Shown one piece after another: positions 1 through 6,806 of a stretch of DNA of 42,674 bases (positions within the stretch are counted from its first letter, which is position 1; every line of letters begins with the position of its first letter). Origin of the DNA: an uncultured Clostridia bacterium (lineage in GTDB: Bacteria; Bacillota; Clostridia; Christensenellales; Aristaeellaceae); NCBI GenBank assembly GCA_934632155.1, contig CAKTXZ010000023.1:1-42674 (forward strand). Direction: 5' to 3'. The translations under genes and the position numbers were made by a program. The notes below the pieces were generated by a model. That model did no database searches. It was not told where the DNA came from and saw nothing but the letters and a program-made list of their open reading frames with translations.

Positions 1-10
1 ATGCCATAAC

Positions 11-71
11 AAAAGCCCCCGCGCCCAAGCCGCAGCCTGAAGAATTCCGCTGCATTGGGGCAAGGGGGCTT
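11..71 (-). terminator. Long hairpin, probable terminator of the Fe-S pair operon
   Basis: AGCCCCC (14-20) pairs with GGGGGCT (64-70); inside it CCCAA (24-28) pairs with TTGGG (55-59) and GCAGC (32-36) with GCTGC (49-53). Read on the minus strand the hairpin is followed by CTTTTGTT, so it can end transcripts coming from the gene that stops at 176. The internal helices make it longer than a minimal terminator. Confidence 0.6.
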
Positions 72-103
72 GGCGCTCTGCCTGTCTGTTAAGAAGCATG
101 CTA

Positions 104-158
104 AAGGGGCTGTGATGCTCGGGCTTTTTCTCTTTACCCTTCTTTCACAGTCCCCTTG
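104..158 (-). other. Second hairpin just downstream of the Fe-S pair operon
   Basis: AAGGGG-CTGTGA (104-115) pairs with TCACAG-T-CCCCTT (146-158), one bulged base. On the minus strand the 3' arm is followed by TTTAGCATGC, a short U run. It lies between the stop at 176 and the longer hairpin at 11-71 and may be a first termination or mRNA-end signal. No gene is seen in 1-175. Confidence 0.45.
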
Positions 159-175
159 CGTGTTTAGAGGGGATA

Positions 176-1195
176 TTAGCCCTTTTGCGCCTCTTCCACG
201 GCCACAGCCACAGCCACGGTCGCGCCGACCATGGGGTTGTTGCCCATGCCGATCAGACCCATCATTTCCACGTGCGCGGGCACGGAGGAGGAGCCGGCGA
301 ACTGCGCGTCGGAGTGCATACGGCCCATGGTGTCGGTCATGCCATAGCTGGCGGGGCCGGCGGCCATGTTATCGGGATGCAGCGTGCGGCCCGTGCCGCC
401 GCCGGAAGCCACGGAGAAGTACTTCTTGCCCGCTTCCCAGCACTCCTTCTTATAGGTGCCGGCAACGGGATGCTGGAAACGGGTGGGGTTGGTGGAGTTG
501 CCGGTGATGGAAACGTCCACGCCCTCGTGCCACATGATGGCCACGCCCTCGCGCACATCGTCCGCGCCGTAGCAGCGAACCTTGCTGCGCTCGCCGTCGC
601 TGTAGGCCGTTTCGTTCACGATCGTGAGCGCATGGTCTTCCTTCACGTCGGCGGAGAGGTAGTCATACTTGGTCTGCACATAGGTAAAGCCGTTGATGCG
701 GGAAATAATCATGGCGGCGTCCTTGCCCAAGCCGTTGAGCACCACGCGCAGGGGCGTCTTGCGCACCTTATTGGCGTTGCGGGCGATGCCGATCGCGCCC
801 TCGGCGGCGGCGAAGGATTCGTGGCCGGCCAAGAAAGCGAAGCACTGCGTGCCCTCGTCCAGCAGCATCGCGCCCAGATTGCCGTGACCCAGACCAACCT
901 GACGCTGATCGGCAACGGAGCCGGGGATGCAGAAGGCCTGCAGGCCCTCGCCGATGCACCTGGAGGCCTCGGCGGCCGTCTTCACGCCCTTTTTGAGCGC
1001 GATGGCCGCGCCCAGCTCGTAAGCCCACTTGGCGTTTTCAAAGCAGATGGGCTGGATGCCCTCCACGATCTTATACGCGTCCACACCCTTGGCATTGTTG
1101 TAAGCCTTCAGCTCGTCAAAATCCTTGAAGCCATACTGATCAAGCACGGGCTGCAGCTGGGGCATACGCCGTTCGTAACCTTCAAACAGAGCCAT
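176..1195 (-). CDS. GGGtGRT protein
   Basis: 339-aa protein of the conserved anaerobe family named after its GGGTGRT signature, visible here as SGGGTGRTLHPDN in the last third. No membrane segment or signal peptide, so cytoplasmic. The molecular function of the family is not established; it is nearly always found beside a NifU-like Fe-S scaffold gene, as here (17-bp gap, scaffold upstream), which suggests a joint role in Fe-S or redox metabolism (inference). The start was placed at the ATG at 1195 because AGGAGGTG lies just upstream; an in-frame ATG at 1237 would overlap the scaffold gene. The C-terminus is rich in Gly/Ala/Val. Confidence 0.85.
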   Translation of the reverse strand: MALFEGYERRMPQLQPVLDQYGFKDFDELKAYNNAKGVDAYKIVEGIQPICFENAKWAYELGAAIALKKGVKTAAEASRCIGEGLQAFCIPGSVADQRQVGLGHGNLGAMLLDEGTQCFAFLAGHESFAAAEGAIGIARNANKVRKTPLRVVLNGLGKDAAMIISRINGFTYVQTKYDYLSADVKEDHALTIVNETAYSDGERSKVRCYGADDVREGVAIMWHEGVDVSITGNSTNPTRFQHPVAGTYKKECWEAGKKYFSVASGGGTGRTLHPDNMAAGPASYGMTDTMGRMHSDAQFAGSSSVPAHVEMMGLIGMGNNPMVGATVAVAVAVEEAQKG

Positions 1196-1212
1196 TTCCT
1201 CGCACCTCCTCT

Positions 1213-1914
1213 TTACTCTTTGCGCGGGTCGATCCACTTGACCGCGCCGTCTTCAGCCTTAAAGCGGCCATAGGTGCCGATGTTCTTTTCATAGGCTTCG
1301 TTGGGGCTCATGCCCTTCTTGATGGCGTCCATCATCTTGCCAAGGCTCAGGAACTGATAGCCGCAGACCTGATTATCCTTGTCCAGCGCCATTTTGAGCA
1401 CATAGCCCTCGGTCATTTCCAGATAACGGGTACCCTTCGCCATCGTGCCGTACATCGTGCCGACCATGGAGCGCAGGCCCTTGCCCAGATCCTCCATGCC
1501 CGCGCCGATGACCAGACCGTCGTCGGAGAAGGCGGACTGCGTGCGCCCGTACACGATCTGCAGGAACAATTCGCGCATGGCGGTGTTAATCGCGTCGCAC
1601 ACAAGGTCGGTGTTCAGGGCTTCCAGGACGGTCTTGCCGGGCAGAATTTCGCTGGCCATGGCGGCGGAATGCGTCATGCCGGAGCAGCCGATGGTCTCCA
1701 CCAGCGCTTCCTGAATCACACCGTTTTTCACATTCAGGCTCAGCTTGCAGGCGCCCTGCTGCGGCGCGCACCAGCCAACGCCATGGGTATAGCCGGAAAT
1801 ATCCTTGATTTCCTTGGCCTGAATCCATTTGCCTTCTTCAGGAATGGGCGCGGGGCCATGGTTCGGGCCCTTCATCACGCATACCATTTCTTCCACTTCG
1901 CGGGAATATTGCAT
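1213..1914 (-). CDS. NifU-like iron-sulfur cluster assembly scaffold protein
   Basis: 233 aa, related to the N-terminal scaffold domain of NifU/IscU. Candidate cluster ligands are Cys residues in GWCAPQQGAC, ETIGCSGMTHS and DLVCDA, spread like the three Cys of IscU-type scaffolds. It is longer than IscU (about 130 aa), with an extra C-terminal half specific to this clostridial branch. AAGGAGGA sits 8 bases before the ATG. It is the first gene of a two-gene unit with the GGGtGRT protein, driven by the promoter at 2010-2038. No cysteine desulfurase gene is adjacent, so this is not a standard isc or suf locus. A general scaffold role is likely; the client proteins are unknown. Confidence 0.85.
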   Translation of the reverse strand: MQYSREVEEMVCVMKGPNHGPAPIPEEGKWIQAKEIKDISGYTHGVGWCAPQQGACKLSLNVKNGVIQEALVETIGCSGMTHSAAMASEILPGKTVLEALNTDLVCDAINTAMRELFLQIVYGRTQSAFSDDGLVIGAGMEDLGKGLRSMVGTMYGTMAKGTRYLEMTEGYVLKMALDKDNQVCGYQFLSLGKMMDAIKKGMSPNEAYEKNIGTYGRFKAEDGAVKWIDPRKE

Positions 1915-2009
1915 GGATTTGAGTCCTCCTTACACAGATGATAATGAAACAAACGCATGGCGAAGCGCCGCCGGCCTTCCCAAGCCGACCGCACGCCATT
2001 TGCCCTATG

Positions 2010-2038
2010 ATTATACCATACGCCGGCAGGAGAAATAA
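2010..2038 (-). promoter_or_regulatory. Promoter of the scaffold/GGGtGRT operon
   Basis: Minus-strand -10 TATAAT (2015-2010) preceded by TG one base upstream (TGGTATAAT, extended -10). The -35 region about 17 bp upstream is weak (TTATTT). The start would lie near 2003, leaving a leader of about 90 nt. The rest of 1915-2226 carries only the two divergent promoters. Confidence 0.6.
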
Positions 2039-2160
2039 AGAGGATTTTTGACTTTTTTTCGCTTTTTGCGGGACATAATCCGCCCGGCGGGTTAAAAGCA
2101 GGCAGGCCGACGCGCCGGCAGGGCCCCCGCGCATTTTTACCGCAAATCCTTCGCGTGCGC

Positions 2161-2189
2161 TTGACGAAAGCAAGCGCGCGTTGTAAGAT
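2161..2189 (+). promoter_or_regulatory. Promoter of the DUF362 gene
   Basis: TTGACG (2161-2166), a 17-bp spacer, then TAAGAT (2184-2189). Start of transcription expected near 2196, about 30 nt before the ATG at 2227. Confidence 0.65.
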
Positions 2190-2226
2190 GGGCATGGAAA
2201 AAGACCCTTGGAGGAGGCGCTTTTAT

Positions 2227-3360
2227 ATGGAAAAAGCAAAGGTTTATTTCACCAATTTTCGCACCAAGGCCTTCGGCGAGAGCCTGCCCGCCAAGCTGCA
2301 GCGCCTGATTCGCCGCGCAGGAATCGGCGATATTGATATGGACGGCAAGTTTGTCGCGATCAAGATGCACTTTGGCGAGCTGGGGAACATCAGCTTCCTG
2401 CGGCCCAATTATGCGCGCGCGGTCGTCGGGGTGGTCAAGGCGCTGGGCGGCAAGCCCTTCCTGACGGACTGCAACACCATGTATCCCGGCAGCCGGAAAA
2501 ACGCGATCGAGCACCTTTACTGCGCGTGGGAAAACGGCTTCACGCCGCTGACGGTGGACTGCCCCGTCATCATCGGCGACGGCCTGAAGGGTACGGACGA
2601 TATCGGCGTGCCGGTCGCGGGCGGCGAATATGTCAAGGAGGCGCGCATCGGCCGCGCGGTCATGGACGCGGACGTCTTCATCAGCCTGACGCATTTTAAG
2701 GGGCATGAAATGACGGGCTTTGGCGGCACGATCAAGAACATCGGCATGGGCTGCGGCTCGCGCGCGGGCAAAACGGAGCAGCACGCCAACGGCCAGCCCA
2801 CCATTGACGAAGGCAAATGCCGCGGCTGCCGGCGCTGCCAGCGCGAATGCGCGAACGGCGGGCTGGAGTTTGACGCGGCGGCGCGCAAAATGCACGTAAA
2901 TCATACAAACTGCGTCGGCTGCGGCCGGTGTCTGGGCGCGTGCAATTTTGACGCGATTTCCTTCGACGACTCCTCCGCGCTGAGCGAGCTGAACTGCCGC
3001 ATGGCGGAATATACCAAGGCGGTCGTGGACGGCCGACCGCATTTCCACATTTCCCTGATCGTGGACGTATCGCCCAACTGCGACTGTCACGGCGAGAACG
3101 ACGCGCCCATCCTGCCCAACATCGGCATGTTCGCTTCCTTTGATCCTCTGGCGCTGGATCAGGCGTGCGTGGACGCATGCCTCAAGGCGACGCCGCTGCC
3201 CGGCTCCCAGCTGAGCGATCACCTGCACAGCAAGGATTTTTGCGATCATCACGACCATTTTACCAATTCCTCGCCCGATTCGGAGTGGCGCTCCTGTCTG
3301 GAGCACGCGGCCAGGATCGGCTTGGGGAGCCGGGAATACGAGCTGGTCGAGATCGTCTGA
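2227..3360 (+). CDS. DUF362 protein with two 4Fe-4S clusters
   Basis: 377 aa. An N-terminal DUF362 domain (about 1-185, with KMHFGELGN and ITHFKGHEMTGFGG-type segments) is followed by a bacterial ferredoxin insert with two CxxCxxCxxxC motifs: Cys198, 201, 204, 208 and Cys229, 232, 235, 239. A DUF362 C-terminal part then contains PNCDCHGENDAPILPNIG. Family members are cytoplasmic Fe-S proteins of unknown reaction, common in anaerobes. The ATG at 2227 was preferred over upstream in-frame starts because GGAGGAGG precedes it and the promoter start lies at about 2196. It is transcribed alone, with a terminator at 3380-3416, and is divergent from the Fe-S scaffold pair, which fits a shared redox theme (inference). 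Confidence 0.9.
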   Translation: MEKAKVYFTNFRTKAFGESLPAKLQRLIRRAGIGDIDMDGKFVAIKMHFGELGNISFLRPNYARAVVGVVKALGGKPFLTDCNTMYPGSRKNAIEHLYCAWENGFTPLTVDCPVIIGDGLKGTDDIGVPVAGGEYVKEARIGRAVMDADVFISLTHFKGHEMTGFGGTIKNIGMGCGSRAGKTEQHANGQPTIDEGKCRGCRRCQRECANGGLEFDAAARKMHVNHTNCVGCGRCLGACNFDAISFDDSSALSELNCRMAEYTKAVVDGRPHFHISLIVDVSPNCDCHGENDAPILPNIGMFASFDPLALDQACVDACLKATPLPGSQLSDHLHSKDFCDHHDHFTNSSPDSEWRSCLEHAARIGLGSREYELVEIV

Positions 3361-3379
3361 GCGCGCGGCCGTGCCCCCC

Positions 3380-3416
3380 GCTGCGGCGGCACACGCAACC
3401 GCCGCGGCTTTCTTTT
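3380..3416 (+). terminator. Terminator after the DUF362 gene
   Basis: GCTGCGGCGG (3380-3389) pairs with CCGCCGCGGC (3399-3408), one G-U pair, 9-nt loop, followed by TTTCTTTTG. Confidence 0.8.
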
Positions 3417-3485
3417 GCGCTTCAAGCGCGCCGAGGGCAACAGCCGGGCGGCCGGGATTTTCATTTTTGAAAGGAAGGAAGCACC

Positions 3486-4619
3486 ATGAACAAAAAGGAT
3501 CTAAACGAAATTCGCCGCCGTTTTCAGGTGGATCGAAACAACATTTCCCGCCTTCAGGGCTGCTATGTCAACAGCCAGGGCGAGGCGGTTTCCGTCTTCG
3601 CCGACACGCTGATCGGCATGCCCAAGGAGGAAGCCGAAAAGTATCTGGCGCTGTTCAAAAAAGCGCTTTCCGGCACAGAGGATCAGAACCTGCGCAATAT
3701 CGATTTTGACCCCGAGCGCATGGCGGACAGCGAGGCATACCATCTGCTGTGCAGCATGAAGGATACCGCGCTCAAGGACGACGAAGTGGTAAACGAATTT
3801 TTCCGCCGCGTCATGGCGGCCACGCCGCTGAACGAGCCGTACCTCATCCTGCTGGCGCATGACGGCTACGACATTCCCTGCCGCCACAGCGACGGCCATC
3901 CGGCCCAGGACGCGCCGACGGAGATTTTCCATTACATCGTGGGCTGCATCTGCCCCGTGAAAATGACCAAGCCGGCGCTGTGCTACGACGCGGGGGAGAA
4001 TATCTTCCGCAGCAAGGAGGCCGACTGGGTGGTCAACGCGCCGGAGATCGGCTTCATGTTCCCGGCCTTCGAAAGCCGCACCGTCAACGTCTGCCGCGCG
4101 CTGTACTACACGCGCGACACCGCCAGCAACCACGAGGAGCTGACCGGCGCGCTCTTTGACGCGTCGCTGTCCATGCCCGCCGCCGCCCAGAAGGAGGCGT
4201 TCCAGCAGATCATGCAGGATACGCTGGGCGACGAATGCAGCTATGAGGTCATGCAGGCGGTGCATGAGCAGGTCATGGAAAAAATCGAGGAGCGCAAGGC
4301 CGAGAAAAACCCCGAGCCCGTGCGCGTGAACCGCTATGACATGACGGACATGCTCAAGGAATGCGGCGTTTCCGAGGAAAAGCAGGCCGCCTTCGCCCAG
4401 CAATTCGAGCAGCACTTCGGCGAAAAGGCCGATGTGGCCGCCGCGAATATCGTCAGTCCCAAGCAGTTTGAGGTGCGCACGCCCAGCGTGCAGATTCGCG
4501 TTGCGCCCGAGCGCAGCGATCTGGTCGAAACCCGGCAGATCGACGGGCATACCTACATCCTCATTCGTGCGGACGAGGGACAGGTCGAGGTCAATGGTGT
4601 AAACGTACGCATGCAATAA
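3486..4619 (+). CDS. DUF4317 family protein
   Basis: 377 aa, matching the clostridial DUF4317 family over its full length, starting with the typical MNKKDLNEIRRRFQ. No signal peptide or membrane segment. It is acidic and helical, with a charged stretch near residues 255-275 (EQVMEKIEERKAEK). Function unknown; no catalytic motif could be recognised. GAAAGGAAGGAAG gives the ribosome binding site. It stands alone between two terminators. The family name is assigned from recalled sequence pattern; the function is left open. Confidence 0.85.
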   Translation: MNKKDLNEIRRRFQVDRNNISRLQGCYVNSQGEAVSVFADTLIGMPKEEAEKYLALFKKALSGTEDQNLRNIDFDPERMADSEAYHLLCSMKDTALKDDEVVNEFFRRVMAATPLNEPYLILLAHDGYDIPCRHSDGHPAQDAPTEIFHYIVGCICPVKMTKPALCYDAGENIFRSKEADWVVNAPEIGFMFPAFESRTVNVCRALYYTRDTASNHEELTGALFDASLSMPAAAQKEAFQQIMQDTLGDECSYEVMQAVHEQVMEKIEERKAEKNPEPVRVNRYDMTDMLKECGVSEEKQAAFAQQFEQHFGEKADVAAANIVSPKQFEVRTPSVQIRVAPERSDLVETRQIDGHTYILIRADEGQVEVNGVNVRMQ

Positions 4620-4759
4620 AAAAAGCCGAATTGCAGCATAGGCGCTTGCCATAAAGCGCCGCCCCGTGGCTTCGCCTGCGCATTGTCCGCAACCTCGGCT
4701 TGCTTAACCGCGTGAATTATTGCCGCAAACGACGCGCAAAACAGACGGTAAACAGCATC

Positions 4760-4799
4760 AAACGAGCCTGCTGCAAAAGCCTCCGCAGCAGGCTCGTTT
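4760..4799. terminator. Perfect 15-bp bidirectional hairpin
   Basis: AAACGAGCCTGCTGC (4760-4774) pairs perfectly with GCAGCAGGCTCGTTT (4785-4799) around a 10-nt loop. It has an A tract on one side and a T tract on the other, so it can end transcripts from either direction; the DUF4317 gene is the nearest source. Confidence 0.7.
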
Positions 4800-5120
4800 C
4801 ATCCATTCCTCGCCGGGCTTTCCTTCCCTGTATCCGCGTCGGCGCGCCCAAGGAAGGACGGCCGTTGCGCGCGCTGGCGCTAAACCCGGATATTCTCTGC
4901 TTTGGCGCGCCAGCCTCGGCGCTGAACCCCATGCTGTCGCAGAAGGTGTATTGCAGCCCGTCCTTTTCAAGTATATGTATCTATACGATCTGAAGGTCTC
5001 CTGTAGGCCGATAGACGGATCAAAGGAAATCGTCCTGCGCAGGGCGCCGCGGGCTTTATGCGCAGGGGACAGGACAACAGCCCCGGCGCGCGCCTGTTTT
5101 TTGCTGCGCGAATGCTCCGC

Positions 5121-5150
5121 AAAAGCTCCCCGCCCAGAAAAGCCGGGGGA
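5121..5150 (-). terminator. Terminator of the orphan secreted protein gene
   Basis: On the minus strand, TCCCCCG pairs with CGGGGA around GCTTTTCTGGG, and the arm is followed by GCTTTTGC. It lies about 45 bp beyond the stop codon at 5193. Confidence 0.6.
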
Positions 5151-5192
5151 TTCGAATGCTGGGCAAGCTTATCAGCAAATCCCACTTGCTAT

Positions 5193-5828
5193 TTAATCGC
5201 CCAATTTGGCTTTAGCTTTCTGGAATGACGCGATCAGATTATCAATTTCACTTATATCGTAGTATTTCGTCGCATTAGAATTCACCTTGACAAACAATTT
5301 TTTATCGCTGGAGGAACGATAAGCGCCTACCTTCATGCCGCTGCTTGCAGTATAAACCACCTCTGAATAATTCTTTAGTTTGTCAATGTTTTGCTTGATA
5401 TATTGTAATGTTTTAATGGCTCCGTCAATCTCATCCGCATCCATTACGCCGACAGCTTCGCCATAATTATACTTACTGGCATAATATCCGGTTGTAATTC
5501 TTAAAGCATATACTTTAACACCGGTTTCAACATCCAGAATACTGGCCGCCTGAAAAGCCAACGTATCAGTAAGCCCAAACCATTCGGTTGAATGGTCGGC
5601 GCCATAATAATTGTCTTTCTTGAAGCATCCGCAATCAATGAATTCTTTAACAATGAGGCTGCCTTTCTTGAGCAGCACTTGTTCGAACTTGCTTCCGTTT
5701 TCTTCTTCCTTCGTTTCTTCCGCAAATGCTGGAATTGCAGAGAAAGCGAAAATCAATACCAACTGCAGGACAAGCAGTTTCTTCATGATGGCAACGAACA
5801 AGGACAGCGATTTTTTCATTTTCTCCAT
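5193..5828 (-). CDS. Orphan secreted protein, AT-rich
   Basis: 211 aa from the ATG at 5828; the in-frame ATG at 5819 (208 aa) is equally good because GAGAGG lies about 10 bases before it. A signal peptide covers roughly residues 1-36: basic start, hydrophobic LLVLQLVLIFAFSAIPAFA, cleavage after AFA. The mature part is about 175 aa with no recognised domain. It has one CGCF cysteine pair and a C-terminal SEIDNLIASFQKAKAKL helix. Local base composition is near 40% GC, far below its neighbours, which suggests a different origin. It lies downstream of the broken excisionase-like gene on the same strand and has only a weak promoter of its own, so it may be read from the repressor-controlled promoter at 6183-6211 (inference). 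Function unknown. Confidence 0.75.
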   Translation of the reverse strand: MEKMKKSLSLFVAIMKKLLVLQLVLIFAFSAIPAFAEETKEEENGSKFEQVLLKKGSLIVKEFIDCGCFKKDNYYGADHSTEWFGLTDTLAFQAASILDVETGVKVYALRITTGYYASKYNYGEAVGVMDADEIDGAIKTLQYIKQNIDKLKNYSEVVYTASSGMKVGAYRSSSDKKLFVKVNSNATKYYDISEIDNLIASFQKAKAKLGD

Positions 5829-5944
5829 TCCTCTCTGTTTTTTATATTTTGAATAGGGGCAATGCCGCTTCTGCGGCGCAAGGCAAACGGTTCCTCCGCA
5901 CGCTTCCAAGCGCGGCGCAGCCCGAGCATTGCCTTGGGCGCTTT

Positions 5945-6145
5945 TCACTCGTCCAAGGCGCTCCCGTTCTTTTTTCTTGCCCGAATCGCCTCAACAGGAA
6001 TCCCTCAAGGGCTTCCCTTGGCGTCCTGAGTCGCGCCGGGCAATTTCCCCTCCCGGCATAGCTTGCTGACGGTTGCTTGTAAAACGCGCAATTTCTTTGC
6101 CGCCTCCTTGGTACCGATCGTCGCGTGATCGTTGGGCTCTCCCAT
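5945..6145 (-). pseudogene. Excisionase-type helix-turn-helix gene with an in-frame stop
   Basis: The frame from the ATG at 6145 reads MGEPNDHATIGTKEAAKKL and continues VLQATVSKLCREGKLPGA, a MerR/excisionase-like winged-helix start. After 46 codons a TGA (6007-6005) interrupts it, at the place where related proteins have Trp in GSPWRIP. The same frame resumes with IPVEAIRARKKNG and ends at 5945, giving 66 codons in all. Other genes here use TGG for Trp and TGA for stop, so this is read as a nonsense mutation, not recoding. The 46-aa product might still bind DNA. The gene is divergent from the XRE repressor and sits behind a strong promoter with an operator inside it. A sequencing error cannot be excluded. 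Confidence 0.7.
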
Positions 6146-6182
6146 GCCGCATCCATCCTCTCTCTGATGATTGGTTATCCTG

Positions 6183-6211
6183 ATAATATCTCAAATTGTG
6201 ATAAATGTCAA
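6183..6211 (-). promoter_or_regulatory. Strong leftward promoter of the excisionase-like gene
   Basis: Minus-strand TTGACA (6211-6206), exact 17-bp spacer, then TATTAT (6188-6183). The first operator (6188-6202) fills the spacer, so repressor binding there would block RNA polymerase. Confidence 0.75.
6188..6202. promoter_or_regulatory. Operator 1, likely bound by the XRE repressor
   Basis: ATCTCAAATTGTGAT, an imperfect palindrome (half-sites ATCTCAA and TTGTGAT), lying between -35 and -10 of the leftward promoter. Confidence 0.65.
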
Positions 6212-6236
6212 TATCTCATTTTGTGATTGCTATAAT
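6206..6236 (+). promoter_or_regulatory. Promoter of the XRE repressor gene
   Basis: Perfect -10 TATAAT (6231-6236) with a weak -35 (TGTCAA at 6206-6211, 19-bp spacer), the same bases that form the leftward TTGACA. The transcript would begin just before the ribosome binding site at 6244-6251, giving a very short leader. Confidence 0.55.
6213..6227. promoter_or_regulatory. Operator 2, likely autoregulatory
   Basis: ATCTCATTTTGTGAT, 12 of 15 bases identical to operator 1 and centred 25 bp from it. It ends 3 bp before the rightward -10 TATAAT (6231-6236), so it probably controls the repressor's own gene. Confidence 0.65.
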
Positions 6237-6259
6237 AAATGAAAAAGGAGGTGCGCCCA

Positions 6260-6487
6260 ATGCGGCTGCGGGATTTACGCGAGGATCACGACCTGACGCA
6301 GCAGCGCGTAGCGGCACACCTCCATGTGCGGCAGAATACATATTCACAGTATGAAAACGGTCAGCGGCAGGTGCCGGTAGAGGTGCTGATTCAGCTGGCG
6401 AGCTTCTATCACACGTCCGTGGATTATTTGCTGGGACTGACGGATGTGCGGCAGCCCTATGCGCGATGCGGAAAAACAAGCAAATAA
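6260..6487 (+). CDS. XRE-family (HTH_3) repressor
   Basis: 75 aa, one helix-turn-helix domain filling almost the whole protein (LRDLREDHDLTQQRVAAHL, then NTYSQYENGQRQVPVEVL and the typical end YHTSVDYLLGLTD). AAGGAGGTG precedes the ATG at 6260, which decides this start over an upstream in-frame ATG at 6239 that overlaps the ribosome binding site. Such short regulators bind palindromic operators as dimers; two matching sites lie directly upstream. The likely role is repression of the divergent excisionase-like gene and of itself, as in phage or integrative-element switches (inference). No integrase gene is present nearby. Confidence 0.85.
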   Translation: MRLRDLREDHDLTQQRVAAHLHVRQNTYSQYENGQRQVPVEVLIQLASFYHTSVDYLLGLTDVRQPYARCGKTSK

Positions 6488-6488
6488 C

Positions 6489-6577
6489 AGGCCGACTTTC
6501 CTCTGTTTTTGATTCCATGCAGGCAAAAGGCTTACCGTAAGGTCTGCGGAATGCACAAAGGGCGGTCGGCCTTTTTT
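6489..6577 (+). terminator. Branched terminator or small structured RNA after the XRE gene
   Basis: AGGCCGAC (6489-6496) pairs with GTCGGCCT (6565-6572), followed by six T. Inside, ATTCC (6512-6516) pairs with GGAAT (6548-6552), GCAG with CTGC, and CTTA with TAAG at the tip, making one extended arm. It starts 2 bp after the XRE stop codon. The remaining stretch up to 6711 holds no recognisable gene. Confidence 0.6.
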
Positions 6578-6711
6578 CATTCATACCGCCCCGTTTGGCC
6601 ATGCAAGCGGAAAAATTCGGCGGCGCATTCGCGCAGCAAAAGCTCCCCATGCTCTTGCCGCAAGGATGAAGCAGCCCGCATGAAGCGGGATAACCGTTAC
6701 TATTTCACCCC

Positions 6712-6747
6712 AAAGAAAGCCCCCGCCTTGCAATGCAAAGCAGGGGC
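6712..6747 (-). terminator. Terminator of the CE15 esterase gene
   Basis: On the minus strand GCCCCTGCTTTGC and GCAAGGCGGGGGC form a hairpin followed by TTTCTTTGG. It lies 60 bp after the stop at 6807. A second inverted repeat, GGAAGCCG/CGGCTTCC at 6765-6786, lies between. Confidence 0.7.
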
Positions 6748-6806
6748 GCTGTCGACGATCGAAGGAAGCCGCAAACACGGCTTCCTCCTTCTGTTTTCAG
6801 TTGATC

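Larger units (their letters stand above)
4620..5192. other. Gene-free stretch of about 570 bp with several hairpins
   Basis: No convincing gene: reading frames here lack ribosome binding sites and recognisable domains. It contains AAGCCGA (about 4623) facing TCGGCTT (about 4697) around an inner GGCGCTT/AAGCGCC hairpin, the bidirectional terminator at 4760-4799 and the minus-strand terminator at 5121-5150. The part between 4800 and 5000 may be worn-down coding DNA on the minus strand, but no family was recognised. Confidence 0.5.

Noticed and set aside
5945..6145. TGA read as Trp (alternative genetic code)
   Set aside because: Intact genes in the window use TGG for Trp and TGA as a normal stop (for example the DUF362 gene), and the GNAT pseudogene has both TAG and TGA, so mutation is simpler.
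5193..6487. Integrated prophage or conjugative element
   Set aside because: Only a repressor, a broken excisionase-like gene and an orphan protein are present; no integrase, structural genes or attachment repeats were found.
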